A stretch of DNA of 64,000 bases from Roseburia hominis A2-183 (lineage in GTDB: Bacteria; Bacillota; Clostridia; Lachnospirales; Lachnospiraceae), in contig NC_015977.1 of the NCBI RefSeq assembly GCF_000225345.1, forward strand, positions 692,001 to 756,000, read 5' to 3'. Positions within the stretch are counted from its first letter, which is position 1; each line of letters opens with the position of its first letter. A program made the position numbers and the translations under genes. Below the pieces are notes generated by a model. The model had not been told where the DNA came from. It searched no databases and was given only the letters and a program-made list of their open reading frames with translations. Of the stretch, positions 36,151 through 45,648 are shown one piece after another.

Positions 36151-36281
36151 CAGAGACGGGTTTTTTGATCTTTATGGGGATCTTATTGCTGCTGGTTGTA
36201 ATTGTGGTCGTGGTTGTGGTGGCTTCTTCGGTAGCCGGAACAGCGGCGGCAATTGCGGATGACGACGATGAGGAAGAATAA
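36147..36281 (+). CDS. Small single-helix membrane protein (44 residues)
   Basis: The product starts MTETGFLIFMGILLLLVVIV, continues in a valine-rich helix of about 25 residues, then a small-residue stretch and an acidic tail DDDDEEE. It has a very strong purine-rich ribosome site and is coupled to the 21-codon ORF before it. The charge pattern suggests the N-terminus outside or buried and the acidic tail inside. It lies 130 bp before the RND transporter gene. The family is not recognised. Confidence 0.5.
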   Translation: MTETGFLIFMGILLLLVVIVVVVVVASSVAGTAAAIADDDDEEE

Positions 36282-36315
36282 GTATCGTAAGACAGCAGAA
36301 TAGACAAACGCAGAT

Positions 36316-36350
36316 ATGCTGCGGAGAATCGAAAGATTCTCGCGCAGCAT
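36316..36350 (+). other. Perfect hairpin with GAAA tetraloop upstream of the RND operon
   Basis: ATGCTGCG-GAGAATC and GATTCTC-GCGCAGCAT pair around GAAA. No T run follows on the plus strand (AAAAAA instead). It may be a terminator of unusual form or an mRNA structure. Confidence 0.45.
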
Positions 36351-36365
36351 AAAAAATGTCAAAAG

Positions 36366-36381
36366 CCGACCGACTGGTCGG
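36366..36381 (+). promoter_or_regulatory. TetR-type operator before the RND transporter gene
   Basis: CCGACCGACTGGTCGG is an inverted repeat (CCGACC and GGTCGG) of the kind bound by TetR-family repressors. It lies 33 bp before the transporter start. A TetR gene ends the operon. Confidence 0.7.
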
Positions 36382-36413
36382 ACGGAATACAAAGTCAAAG
36401 AGAGGATACAGAT

Positions 36414-39400
36414 GTGATTTCAAAATTTAGTGTAAAAAGACCGTACACTGTCATTGTGGGTGTAATCCTGGTGATCGTTCTGGGAGTGGTGTCATTTACC
36501 AGAATGACGACTGATCTGCTGCCGGATATGAACCTGCCCTATGCGCTGGTAATTACAACGGATGTGGGCGCGAGCCCGGAGGAGGTTGAGACGGATGTGA
36601 CGGCACCGGTTGAAGCCTCCATGGCGACGACATCCAGCATCAAAAACGTGAGCTCCGTATCGTACGACAACTATTCCATGGTTATTCTGGAATACGAGCA
36701 GAGCGCCAACATGGATTCCATTCTGATTGAGATCCAGCAGAAGCTGGACCAGCTGGAGGGAAGTTTTTCAGACAGCGTCGGAAAGCCGATGATTATGCAG
36801 ATCGACCCGGATATGATGCCGGTCATGGTGGCGTCGGCGGATGTGGAAGGCATGGATGAGTCAGAGGTGTCTTCCTATGTGGAAAATGAATTTTCACCGG
36901 CACTCGAGAGCGTGGAGGGTGTGGCTTCGGTAAGCGCTACCGGCGTGCTTGAGGAATCCGTGCAGGTGACCATGGATCAGGACAAAATCGATGCTCTGAA
37001 TGATAAGATTCAGGAAAAGATCGAGGAACAGTTTGCAGATGCGCAGAAGGAACTGGATGATGCATCCGCAGAGCTGGAAAATGGCGAGAAAAAGCTGGAG
37101 AGTGGCAAGAGCGAACTGGCAAACCAGGTCAGTGCCGCAGCCAATCAGATTGAAAATGGAAAGATTCAGGCGTATGTCGGCGCATCAGAATTAAAGACGA
37201 ATATGACCATGATGACTGAGGCAAAAAAGATCATGGAGAAGGCAATTCCGGCACTGCAGCAGCTTTATAATGATGGAATTGCAGCCAGACAGCAGCTGGA
37301 AGCGCTGAAGAATATGCTGACACCGGAACAGCAGGAGGCGATTGCGGCAGGCAGCGCACAGATCGAGCAGCAGGCAAATGCACAGCTTGCAACAATCAAT
37401 GAATCGATCGCCGCATGGGGACAGCAGCTGGAGAGCCTTGGCATCAAAGTACAGACACTCGATGATCTGCCCTATGCAATCGCAGATATGACGCAGAAGC
37501 TTGCCGAGATCAATACGGGAATTGCGACCATGCAGGAGGCGCAAAAACAGGTGGACGCAGGTAAAATTGCGCTGGATGAAGCCTCCGCGCAGCTGACGAA
37601 GAACCAGATTGAGGGAATCCTGCAGCTGAGCGAGGCGACAGCGCAGCTTGCCGATGCAAAGAATCAGCTGGCGCAGGGACAGAGCCAGCTGGATGCGGCA
37701 AAGGATAGCGCAAAGGAATCTGCGGATCTGGATCAGATTCTCACGGTCGACATGCTCGGTAACCTGCTCGCGGCACAGAATTTTTCCATGCCGGCAGGCT
37801 ATGTCGGGGAAGGCGAGAACCGCTACATGGTGCGTGTGGGCGATAAGCTGGATTCCGTGGACGAATTAAAGCAGGTGGTTTTGATTGATCTTGGTCTGGA
37901 CGGAATCGGGCCAGTCTGCCTTAGCGATGTGGCGGCAGTGGAACTGGTGAACAACGCCGGTGAGTCTTATTCCAAGGTAAACGGAAACCCCGCAATCATG
38001 CTTTCCATTGAAAAGCAGACCGGGTACTCGACCGGGGATGTGACAAAGCGGATCCAGCAGAAATTAAAGGCGATGGAGGCAGATAATCCCGCACTTCACA
38101 CGGCGATCTTGATGAATCAGGGAATTTATATCGATATCATTGTGCAGTCGGTATTGGAAAATATGATCGTGGGCGCGCTGCTGTCCGTCATCGTGCTGAT
38201 TCTGTTTTTAAAAGACATCCGGCCGACGCTCGTGATTGCATGCTCCATCCCGCTCAGTGTTATTTTTGCGGTGGTGTTGATGTATTTTTCAAATATTTCC
38301 TTAAACATTATCTCGTTGTCGGGACTGGCGCTTGGCATCGGTATGCTTGTGGATAACTCTATCGTGGTCATTGAGAACATCTATCGCCTGCGGAGCGAGG
38401 GATATTCCATCAAAAAGGCGGCGGTTGAGGGAGCCGGCGGCGTGACCGGAGCCATTATTGCATCGACCTTAACGACGGTGTGTGTGTTCGTTCCGATTGT
38501 GTTCACAGAGGGAATCACGAGGCAGCTGTTTGTGGACATCGCACTCACAATTACGTTTACATTGACAGCCAGCCTCATCGTGGCGCTGACGTTCGTGCCG
38601 ATGATGGCGGCGGGACTACTTAAAAATCCCAAAGAGGTGCGGCACGCCTTCTTTGAAAAAGTGCAGCAGGGATATGCGAAGCTTTTGGAACTGGCACTCA
38701 GGTTCAAACCGGTCGTGTTCATCGGTGTGACTGTCCTGCTTGTGACGAGTGCGCTTGCCGCGTATTCCAGAGGATTTTCCTTTATGGATATGAATATGGA
38801 AACCGATCAGTTGACCGTGACAGTGGCGGCGAAGGAGGACGAAAAACTGACGTTTGAGGAACTCTGCGAGCGCGCGGATGAGGTGACGGAGAAGATTGCG
38901 GGCATTGACGGCGTGGAGACGATCGGAGCGATCGCCGGAGGAGACAGCGCCCTGATGTCCATGGGCGGCAGCAGTGACAGTGTGACGATGTATCTGCTTC
39001 TGGATGAGAATTCCTCCGTCACGGCGGGAGAGATCACGGCGCAGATTGCGGAGCTGACCAAAGATATGGACTGTCAGGTTGACACGGACAATTCGGCGTC
39101 GGATATGAGTTCCTTCCTCGGAAGCGGTATTACGGTGCAGATCAAGGGAAGTGACCTTGGCACCCTCCAGGAACTGGCAGGGAAAGTGGCCGGTGTGGTG
39201 GAAGCACAGGAAGGAACGGTGGATGTGGATGACGGGCTGGATAATACGACGCAGTCCTACACGATTCATGTCGACAAGGAAAAGGCAGCGGAATACGGCA
39301 TGACAACAGCGCAGGTATTCCAGCTGGTCTATGCAAAATTGGCGTCCCAGACCGCGGTGACGGCGATCTCTGCCGGCGTGCAGGATTACGAGGTGTATGT

Positions 39401-40343
39401 AAGGAGCGAGGAGCAGGCGAATGTGACGCTCGACGATATTAAGAACCTCACGTTTTCCTACGAGGATAAGATGGCGCAGTTAAGCAGTACGGGTAGCAAC
39501 GGGGAGAAAGAGACGGACGAAAAACTGTCGGAGGATACCAAGGATACAGGGGATGCCAAGGATATCGAAGACACAGAAGATACCGGGGATACCGGGGATA
39601 CGGTAAAGGAGATTCCACTTACCGAGATTGCGACGTTTGAGGCTGGCAGCAGCTTAAACGCAGTGTCCAGGGATTCCCAGACGCGCTATATCAGCGTCAC
39701 AGCAGGTGTGGATGACACACACAACGTCACGCTTGTCGCAAACGCACTGATGAAAGAACTGAATAAAATAGATCTGCCGGAAGGATACTCAATTGAGATG
39801 ACGGGTGAGGATGAGATGATAGCAGATGCCATGCAGCAGTTGTACCTGATGCTGATTCTGGCGGTCGTATTTATCTATCTGATCATGGTGGCACAGTTCC
39901 AGTCATTCCTGTCTCCGTTCATCATCATGTTCACGATTCCGCTGGCGTTTACCGGAGGTCTGTTTGCCCTGTTTTTCACCGGAAATGAGATCAGTGTTGT
40001 CGCAATGATCGGATTCGTCATGCTTGCAGGAATTATCGTCAACAACGGTATCGTTATGGTGGATTACATCAACCAGCTCCGCAGGGGCGGCATGACGAAA
40101 AAAGAGGCGATCTTAAATTCAGCAAAGACGCGTCTGCGCCCGATCTTAATGACAGCGCTCACGACGATCCTGTCGATGTCCACGATGGCGCTCGGACTCG
40201 GTGACGGTTCGGAAATGATGCAGCCGATGGCAATTGTGACCGAGGGAGGCCTGATTTACGGTACGCTTCTGACCCTGTTTGTGGTTCCGTGTATCTATGA
40301 CGCGTTCAACAGGGAGAAAAATATGGTGGAGGAAGAATTATAA
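36414..40343 (+). CDS. RND-superfamily efflux transporter (HAE1/SwrC-like) with coiled-coil insert
   Basis: A 1309-residue membrane transporter, longer than the 1040-residue norm. It has the RND layout: helix 1 near residue 10, first porter loop, helices 2-6 (about 575-760), second porter loop, and helices 8-12 (about 1140-1300), with ALGIGMLVDNSIVVIENIYR in helix 4 supplying the proton-relay aspartate. A coiled-coil insert rich in Ala, Gln and Glu fills about 200-440, and a DT/DE-rich linker lies near 1040-1066. Start is GTG 36414 after AGAGGA. The following TetR gene overlaps by one base. It probably exports lipophilic or toxic compounds; substrate unknown. Confidence 0.88.
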   Translation: MISKFSVKRPYTVIVGVILVIVLGVVSFTRMTTDLLPDMNLPYALVITTDVGASPEEVETDVTAPVEASMATTSSIKNVSSVSYDNYSMVILEYEQSANMDSILIEIQQKLDQLEGSFSDSVGKPMIMQIDPDMMPVMVASADVEGMDESEVSSYVENEFSPALESVEGVASVSATGVLEESVQVTMDQDKIDALNDKIQEKIEEQFADAQKELDDASAELENGEKKLESGKSELANQVSAAANQIENGKIQAYVGASELKTNMTMMTEAKKIMEKAIPALQQLYNDGIAARQQLEALKNMLTPEQQEAIAAGSAQIEQQANAQLATINESIAAWGQQLESLGIKVQTLDDLPYAIADMTQKLAEINTGIATMQEAQKQVDAGKIALDEASAQLTKNQIEGILQLSEATAQLADAKNQLAQGQSQLDAAKDSAKESADLDQILTVDMLGNLLAAQNFSMPAGYVGEGENRYMVRVGDKLDSVDELKQVVLIDLGLDGIGPVCLSDVAAVELVNNAGESYSKVNGNPAIMLSIEKQTGYSTGDVTKRIQQKLKAMEADNPALHTAILMNQGIYIDIIVQSVLENMIVGALLSVIVLILFLKDIRPTLVIACSIPLSVIFAVVLMYFSNISLNIISLSGLALGIGMLVDNSIVVIENIYRLRSEGYSIKKAAVEGAGGVTGAIIASTLTTVCVFVPIVFTEGITRQLFVDIALTITFTLTASLIVALTFVPMMAAGLLKNPKEVRHAFFEKVQQGYAKLLELALRFKPVVFIGVTVLLVTSALAAYSRGFSFMDMNMETDQLTVTVAAKEDEKLTFEELCERADEVTEKIAGIDGVETIGAIAGGDSALMSMGGSSDSVTMYLLLDENSSVTAGEITAQIAELTKDMDCQVDTDNSASDMSSFLGSGITVQIKGSDLGTLQELAGKVAGVVEAQEGTVDVDDGLDNTTQSYTIHVDKEKAAEYGMTTAQVFQLVYAKLASQTAVTAISAGVQDYEVYVRSEEQANVTLDDIKNLTFSYEDKMAQLSSTGSNGEKETDEKLSEDTKDTGDAKDIEDTEDTGDTGDTVKEIPLTEIATFEAGSSLNAVSRDSQTRYISVTAGVDDTHNVTLVANALMKELNKIDLPEGYSIEMTGEDEMIADAMQQLYLMLILAVVFIYLIMVAQFQSFLSPFIIMFTIPLAFTGGLFALFFTGNEISVVAMIGFVMLAGIIVNNGIVMVDYINQLRRGGMTKKEAILNSAKTRLRPILMTALTTILSMSTMALGLGDGSEMMQPMAIVTEGGLIYGTLLTLFVVPCIYDAFNREKNMVEEEL

Positions 40344-40972
40344 TGAATGGGAGATATGAAAACGGGGCACTGCCGGAGAAAGTGCGGCTGCTGTACGAGG
40401 CGGTGCTTGCCATGGTAACCGACGGCTGGGATATCAACCGCATGAAGGTGTCGGACATCACGGCGCAGGCGGGGATCGGCAAAGGAACAGCGTACGAGTA
40501 TTTTTCCTCCAAGGAGGAGATCATTGCGAATGCGGTCCTCTACGATGTGGAGATGCGGCTTGCGCACGTACTGGAAATCACCAAAGGTGAGGGAGATTTT
40601 GCAGGAAAATTTGTACAGATTCTTACTTATATGGAAGAGGTGTTCGCGAAGCGACAGGCGTTCTGTCTTCTGGTACGGATCGGAACTGGTTCGTATGAGG
40701 TCTCTGAGTCCATGCGCAGGGAATGTGAAAAGAGACAGCAGGCTCTGGGCTGCCATCTGGCGGATAGGATTGTGGAGTCCCTGATGTGCCAGGGCGTGTC
40801 GGAAGGCACGATCGGGGAGACGAATCCGTACTTGCAGAAGCTGGCGTTCGTGGCGCAGATGACAGCGTTTGCAGGATACCTGGTCGATCTGGAAAAAGGA
40901 GAGAAGATGGCGGTAAGCAGGGAAGAGGCGAAGCGCTTTGTCTATGAGGCGCTGGTGAAGAGTCTGAACTAA
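40343..40972 (+). CDS. TetR-family regulator
   Basis: A 209-residue protein with an N-terminal TetR helix-turn-helix: KVSDITAQAGIGKGTAYEYF, with FSSKEEII after it. The C-terminal domain is helical and variable, as usual for ligand binding. Its ATG overlaps the transporter stop by one base, with GGAGGAAG ahead. It most likely represses its own operon through the CCGACCGACTGGTCGG site before the transporter gene and is released by a transported ligand. Confidence 0.92.
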   Translation: MNGRYENGALPEKVRLLYEAVLAMVTDGWDINRMKVSDITAQAGIGKGTAYEYFSSKEEIIANAVLYDVEMRLAHVLEITKGEGDFAGKFVQILTYMEEVFAKRQAFCLLVRIGTGSYEVSESMRRECEKRQQALGCHLADRIVESLMCQGVSEGTIGETNPYLQKLAFVAQMTAFAGYLVDLEKGEKMAVSREEAKRFVYEALVKSLN

Positions 40973-40979
40973 AAATTTC

Positions 40980-41008
40980 TTGACAAAACGGGACGCTGCA
41001 CGTATCAT
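40980..41008 (+). promoter_or_regulatory. Promoter of valS
   Basis: TTGACA (40980-40985) and TATCAT (41003-41008) are separated by 17 bp, just before the T-box leader. Confidence 0.8.
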
Positions 41009-41014
41009 TAACAG

Positions 41015-41308
41015 TATGTAAAAGGTAGAGAGAAAGAGGAGTACATGCAGACTCGCCGCAGAGAGAGAGACCCATCGGCTGCAAGGTTTCTTGGAAGGAG
41101 ATGCGTGGAAGGTAGCTTTTGAACCGGAACACCCAGAAAGCGGTACAGAAGATGTACGGCAGCAAGTGTTCACGCCCGGTTCCCGTTAACGAACCGCTGG
41201 TTAGAGAGCATCTGACCGGAGCGAAGACCGGCTGTATACAGCTGGTGAACAAAGGTGGTACCGCGATAAGTCGCCCTTTGTATCCTTACGGATACAAAGG
41301 GCGTTTTT
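41015..41308 (+). ncRNA. T-box leader of valS
   Basis: The hallmark T-box sequence AAAGGTGGTACCGCG lies at 41251-41265 and is followed by a perfect terminator stem. Upstream is a long structured region with the expected stem I size. GTA at 41112-41114, within GGAAGGTAGC, is a candidate valine specifier codon, which would fit the valS gene downstream. Uncharged tRNA-Val should pair with the specifier and with GGTG to prevent termination. The specifier position is inferred without folding. Confidence 0.9.
41272..41308 (+). terminator. T-box terminator of valS
   Basis: CGCCCTTTGTATCC and GGATACAAAGGGCG form a perfect 14-bp stem with a TTAC loop and TTTTT. Confidence 0.92.
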
Positions 41309-41339
41309 ATGTAATTAGGAAAGAAAAGGAGAGAGGACA

Positions 41340-44003
41340 ATGTGCCAGAATTGCAGCAAAGAACTTGCCAAGACATATGATCCGAAGGGGATCGAGGGAA
41401 GACTTTACAAAAAATGGGAGGACAACGGCTATTTCCATGCGGAAGTTGACCGTAGCAAGAAACCGTTTACCATCGTGATGCCTCCGCCAAATATTACCGG
41501 ACAGCTTCATATGGGACATGCGCTCGACAACACCATGCAGGATATTTTGATCCGTTACAAGAGAATGCAGGGGTACAATGCACTGTGGCAGCCGGGAACC
41601 GACCACGCCTCCATTGCGACTGAGGTAAAGGTTATTGAGAACCTGAAAAAGCAGGGAATTGACAAGCACGATCTGGGACGCGAAGGGTTTCTCGAGAAAT
41701 GCTATGAGTGGAAGGACGAGTACGGCAGCCGCATCATCAACCAGTTAAAGAAGATGGGTTCCTCCGCAGACTGGCAGAGAGAGCGTTTTACCATGGACAA
41801 GGGCTGCTCTGACGCAGTGCTTGAGGTATTTGTGAAGTTATATGAAAAAGGACTGATCTACAAGGGCTCCCGCATTGTCAACTGGTGCCCGGTCTGCAAG
41901 ACCTCCATTTCCGATGCCGAGGTAGAGCATGAGGAGCAGGACGGATTTTTCTGGCACATCAACTATCCGGTAGTCGGCGAGGAAGGCAGATTCGTTGAGA
42001 TCGCAACAACCAGACCGGAGACGCTGTTCGGTGATACCGCAGTCGCTGTCAATCCGGACGATGAGCGCTACAAGGACATCGTTGGAAAAATGTTAAAGCT
42101 TCCGATGACAGACCGTGAGATTCCGGTCATCGCAGACCCATATGTCGACAAGGAGTTCGGAACCGGCTGCGTGAAGATCACACCGGCACATGACCCGAAC
42201 GACTTTGAGGTTGGAAAGCGCCACAACTTAGAGGAGATCACCGTCATTAACGACGATGCGACGATGAACCATTTCGCAGGAAAATACGAGGGGATGGACC
42301 GCTACGAGTGCAGAAAGGCACTGGTGGACGACTTGAAGGAGCAGGGACTTCTGGTAAAGGTGGAGCCGCACTCTCATAATGTAGGAACACACGACCGCTG
42401 CGGTACGACGGTAGAGCCGATGGTGAAGCAGCAGTGGTTTGTAAAGATGGATGAGCTGATCAAACCGGCAGTGGAGGCAGTGAAGAACGGAGATATCCAG
42501 CTGCTGCCGAAGCGCATGGAGAAGACCTATTTTAACTGGACGGACAACATCCGCGACTGGTGCATCTCCAGACAGCTCTGGTGGGGACACCGCATTCCGG
42601 CTTACTACTGTCCGGACTGTGGTGAGATGGTTGTGGCAAAGAGTGCGCCCCAGAAGTGCCCGAAGTGCGGATGCGGCCACATGGAGCAGGATCCGGATAC
42701 GCTCGACACCTGGTTCTCCTCCGCACTGTGGCCGTTCTCGACACTGGGCTGGCCCAAGAAGACCGAGGATCTGGACTACTTCTTCCCGACCGATGTGCTG
42801 GTAACAGGTTACGACATTATTTTCTTCTGGGTCATCCGCATGATCTTCTCGGGTTACGAGCAGATGGGAAAAGCGCCGTTCCACACGGTACTGTTCCACG
42901 GACTGGTGCGCGATTCCCAGGGACGCAAGATGAGCAAATCGCTCGGCAATGGTATCGATCCGCTTGAGGTCATCGACAAGTACGGCGCAGATGCGCTCCG
43001 TCTGACGTTAATTACCGGAAATGCACCGGGCAACGACATGCGTTTCTACTGGGAGAGAGTCGAGTCATCCAGAAACTTTGCCAACAAAGTCTGGAATGCA
43101 TCCCGTTTTATCATGATGAATCTGGAGGGGGCTGCGATAACCGAGCCGTCCGCGGATGAGTTACAGCCGGCGGACAAGTGGATTCTCTCAAAGGTGAATA
43201 CACTTGCCAAGGACGTGACCGAGAACATGGACAAGTACGAGATGGGAATCGCAGTGCAGAAGGTTTACGACTTCATCTGGGATGAGTTCTGTGACTGGTA
43301 CATTGAGATTACCAAGACGCGCACCTACAACAAAGAGCAGGATCCGGTTTCAGCAAATGCGGCGTTCTGGACATTAAAGACGGTGCTCACAGAGGCGTTA
43401 AAGCTGCTGCATCCGTTTATGCCGTTTATCACGGAGGAGATTTTCTGCACACTGCATCCCAAAGAGGAGACGATCATGCTGGCAAAATGGCCGGAGTACC
43501 GCGCAGACTGGAATTTCCCGGCAGAGGAAGAGATGTTAGAGCACTGCAAGGATCTGGTAAAAGGTGTCCGCAACGTGCGTACGGAGATGGATGTGCCGCC
43601 TTCAAGAAAAGCAAAGATTTTCATTGTGGCAGACGATGCCGCACTGCGTGAGACATTTGAGAAGACAAGAGAGGCATATCAGAATCTGGCAGGCGCAAGC
43701 GATGTGAGTGTACAGGCAGACAAGAACGGAATCGAGGATGATGCGGTATCTGTCGTAATTCCGGGAGCAACACTGTATCTGCCGCTTGAGGATCTGGTCG
43801 ATTTTGAGAAGGAGAAGGAACGCCTCTTAAAAGAAAAAGAGCGTCTGACCAAAGAACTCGCCCGTTCCAGAGGAATGCTTTCCAATGAAAAATTCTTAAG
43901 CAAGGCTCCGGAGGCAAAGGTTCAGGAGGAAAAAGAGAAACTCGCAGGGTACGAGCAGATGATGGCACAGGTCGAGGAACGGCTCGCACAGATGAACCGC
44001 TAG
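41340..44003 (+). CDS. valS: Valyl-tRNA synthetase
   Basis: An 887-residue class I synthetase. HIGH-type motif PPPNITGQLHMGHAL is near residue 47, the KMSKS loop GRKMSKSLGNG near residue 525, an editing domain lies between about 190 and 340, and zinc-ribbon cysteines occur in YYCPDCGE and KCPKCGCG. The C-terminal coiled coil that binds tRNA (FEKEKERLLKEKERLTKEL) is present. It charges tRNA-Val with valine. ATG 41340 follows AAAGGAGAGAGG. It is controlled by the T-box leader directly upstream. Confidence 0.97.
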   Translation: MCQNCSKELAKTYDPKGIEGRLYKKWEDNGYFHAEVDRSKKPFTIVMPPPNITGQLHMGHALDNTMQDILIRYKRMQGYNALWQPGTDHASIATEVKVIENLKKQGIDKHDLGREGFLEKCYEWKDEYGSRIINQLKKMGSSADWQRERFTMDKGCSDAVLEVFVKLYEKGLIYKGSRIVNWCPVCKTSISDAEVEHEEQDGFFWHINYPVVGEEGRFVEIATTRPETLFGDTAVAVNPDDERYKDIVGKMLKLPMTDREIPVIADPYVDKEFGTGCVKITPAHDPNDFEVGKRHNLEEITVINDDATMNHFAGKYEGMDRYECRKALVDDLKEQGLLVKVEPHSHNVGTHDRCGTTVEPMVKQQWFVKMDELIKPAVEAVKNGDIQLLPKRMEKTYFNWTDNIRDWCISRQLWWGHRIPAYYCPDCGEMVVAKSAPQKCPKCGCGHMEQDPDTLDTWFSSALWPFSTLGWPKKTEDLDYFFPTDVLVTGYDIIFFWVIRMIFSGYEQMGKAPFHTVLFHGLVRDSQGRKMSKSLGNGIDPLEVIDKYGADALRLTLITGNAPGNDMRFYWERVESSRNFANKVWNASRFIMMNLEGAAITEPSADELQPADKWILSKVNTLAKDVTENMDKYEMGIAVQKVYDFIWDEFCDWYIEITKTRTYNKEQDPVSANAAFWTLKTVLTEALKLLHPFMPFITEEIFCTLHPKEETIMLAKWPEYRADWNFPAEEEMLEHCKDLVKGVRNVRTEMDVPPSRKAKIFIVADDAALRETFEKTREAYQNLAGASDVSVQADKNGIEDDAVSVVIPGATLYLPLEDLVDFEKEKERLLKEKERLTKELARSRGMLSNEKFLSKAPEAKVQEEKEKLAGYEQMMAQVEERLAQMNR

Positions 44004-44055
44004 AAAAGAGTTAGAGAAACCCTGCGTATTGTACCGGAAACGCAAAAAGATGTAC

Positions 44056-44084
44056 TTGAAAAAGTACCATCGGACTAGTATGAT
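44056..44084 (+). promoter_or_regulatory. Promoter of the FapA-like gene
   Basis: TTGAAA (44056-44061) and TATGAT (44079-44084) are 17 bp apart. Confidence 0.7.
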
Positions 44085-44144
44085 AGAATGTAGATGGATT
44101 GACAGTAGCAGGTGGGATTTACACAGATTGGGGAGCGGCAGACT

Positions 44145-45542
44145 ATGGCGGAACTTACACAACAGAAACCTATTATACGCATAACATTTGATGAGATGGA
44201 GGCCTATATGCTGCTCCCGGAGCCGGAACAGGGAACAGGGTATACGGACTCCCAGATCCGGCAGGAGATGGCAGCGAGAGGAATCACCACAGGCATAGAT
44301 GAGCAGCGGATTTCCGATATGCTGGAGGGGCATACATACAATGCAGAGCTTCTGGTCGCGCAGGGGAAGAAGCCGGTGGATGGAACGGACGGTTACTACG
44401 AATACAAGTTCGACACGAACTTTGACGGCAAGCCGAAGCTTCTGCCGGACGGTTCTGTGGATTACTGGTCGGTACATTCGATCGAGTCTGTGACTGCCGG
44501 TCAGGTGATTGCCGTGTATCACCCTGCTGTGTCTGGCGAGGATGGAATGTCGGTCAAGGGCAGGCTGGTGCCTGCCAAGCACGGAAGAGAACAGATGCCG
44601 TTAAAGGGCAAAGGTTTCGATCGTATGGACGATGAGGTAACTTATACGGCTTCCATGGACGGTAAGATCGAGATGCAGAATGACCGGATTGTGGTTCTTC
44701 CGGTACATGAAGTCTCGGGGAATGCAGAGCTAGCAGAGGGTAATATCGACTTCCGCGGAGATATTGTCATTCACGGGAATGTGGAGAGCGGCGTCAACAT
44801 CCGGGCAACCGGATCAATCACGATCGACGGTGTCGCCGAAGCGTGCATGCTGGAAGCCGGCAAGGACATCATCCTAAGAGGCGGTATGCTCGGCGGCAAC
44901 AAGGCGTCTGTGAAGACGAAGGGCGCGATTACTGCGAAGTTTTTTGAGTTCACGAACATTCTGTGTGAGGGTGATCTGCAGGCGGATGTGCTGATGGATT
45001 GTTCGGTGATCTGCCATGGGCAGATACGTCTGACCGGAAGAAAGGGCAGTATTATCGGCGGTAAGGTACAGGCGATCCGCGGACTGATTGCAACCTCGCT
45101 TGGCAATGATGCCGAGAAGCGCACCGAGATCTTTGTCGGTGCCGGAATTGATGTGTACAGCCGCCTGCGTGTCATGGAGAAGAAGATCGAGATGACGAGG
45201 GAGGAACTGGCGAAGATCGAGGAAGGATTGGAGAAGTTCGAGATTCTCTCCAAGGAGCGTGGCGTCAGCTACACGAACGATCCGCGCCGGACGTCGCTGC
45301 TTCGGATTAAGATCAAGGATTCTGCAATGCTTGCCAGCGACGAGGAGGAAGTGCGGAAGCTCCGTATTCTTGCAGAGAGTTCAAAAGGGGCTTGTGTCTC
45401 GGTGCTCCAGGAGATTTATCCCGGTGTGGTCATCAATATGGACGAGTTGAAGCTTGCCTTGAAAAATATGGCAACCGGAGTGGAATTTTACAAATTACCG
45501 GACAAGATCGGAACAAGACCGTGCAGCGCCGGTGTCGAATAG
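44145..45542 (+). CDS. FapA-family (DUF342) protein
   Basis: A 465-residue protein of the DUF342/FapA type. The N-terminal region is followed by the conserved IAVYHPAVSGEDGMSVKGRLV-like segment (shortened here: HPAVSGEDGMSVKG) and then beta-helix repeats such as GDIVIHGNVESGVNIRATGS and ILRGGMLGGNKASVKTKG. A C-terminal coiled coil comes after about residue 345. The family is polymer-binding or cell-surface related and not well defined. ATG 44145 follows GGGGAG; an in-frame GTG at 44112 is less likely. Promoter at 44056. A small ORF and a TPR protein follow. Confidence 0.85.
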   Translation: MAELTQQKPIIRITFDEMEAYMLLPEPEQGTGYTDSQIRQEMAARGITTGIDEQRISDMLEGHTYNAELLVAQGKKPVDGTDGYYEYKFDTNFDGKPKLLPDGSVDYWSVHSIESVTAGQVIAVYHPAVSGEDGMSVKGRLVPAKHGREQMPLKGKGFDRMDDEVTYTASMDGKIEMQNDRIVVLPVHEVSGNAELAEGNIDFRGDIVIHGNVESGVNIRATGSITIDGVAEACMLEAGKDIILRGGMLGGNKASVKTKGAITAKFFEFTNILCEGDLQADVLMDCSVICHGQIRLTGRKGSIIGGKVQAIRGLIATSLGNDAEKRTEIFVGAGIDVYSRLRVMEKKIEMTREELAKIEEGLEKFEILSKERGVSYTNDPRRTSLLRIKIKDSAMLASDEEEVRKLRILAESSKGACVSVLQEIYPGVVINMDELKLALKNMATGVEFYKLPDKIGTRPCSAGVE

Positions 45543-45567
45543 CAGAAGTTTCTGCGTCAAAAATAGC

Positions 45568-45595
45568 TTGATTATTAGCACCACTATATTATAAT
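45568..45595 (+). promoter_or_regulatory. Possible promoter overlapping the FapA-gene terminator
   Basis: TTGATT (45568-45573) and TATAAT (45590-45595) are 16 bp apart; the -10 lies in the left arm of the terminator stem. Confidence 0.45.
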
Positions 45596-45624
45596 GAGAA
45601 AGTGAATAATATAGTGGTGTTTTT
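45579..45624 (+). terminator. Terminator after the FapA-like gene
   Basis: CACCACTATATTA and TAATATAGTGGTG form a perfect 13-bp stem, followed by TTTTT. Confidence 0.85.
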
Positions 45625-45648
45625 ATATTGATGACAGAGGTGATAACA

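Noticed and set aside
36316..36350. Standard intrinsic terminator before the RND gene
   Set aside because: The stem is strong, but an A run, not a T run, follows on the plus strand; kept only as an unassigned hairpin.
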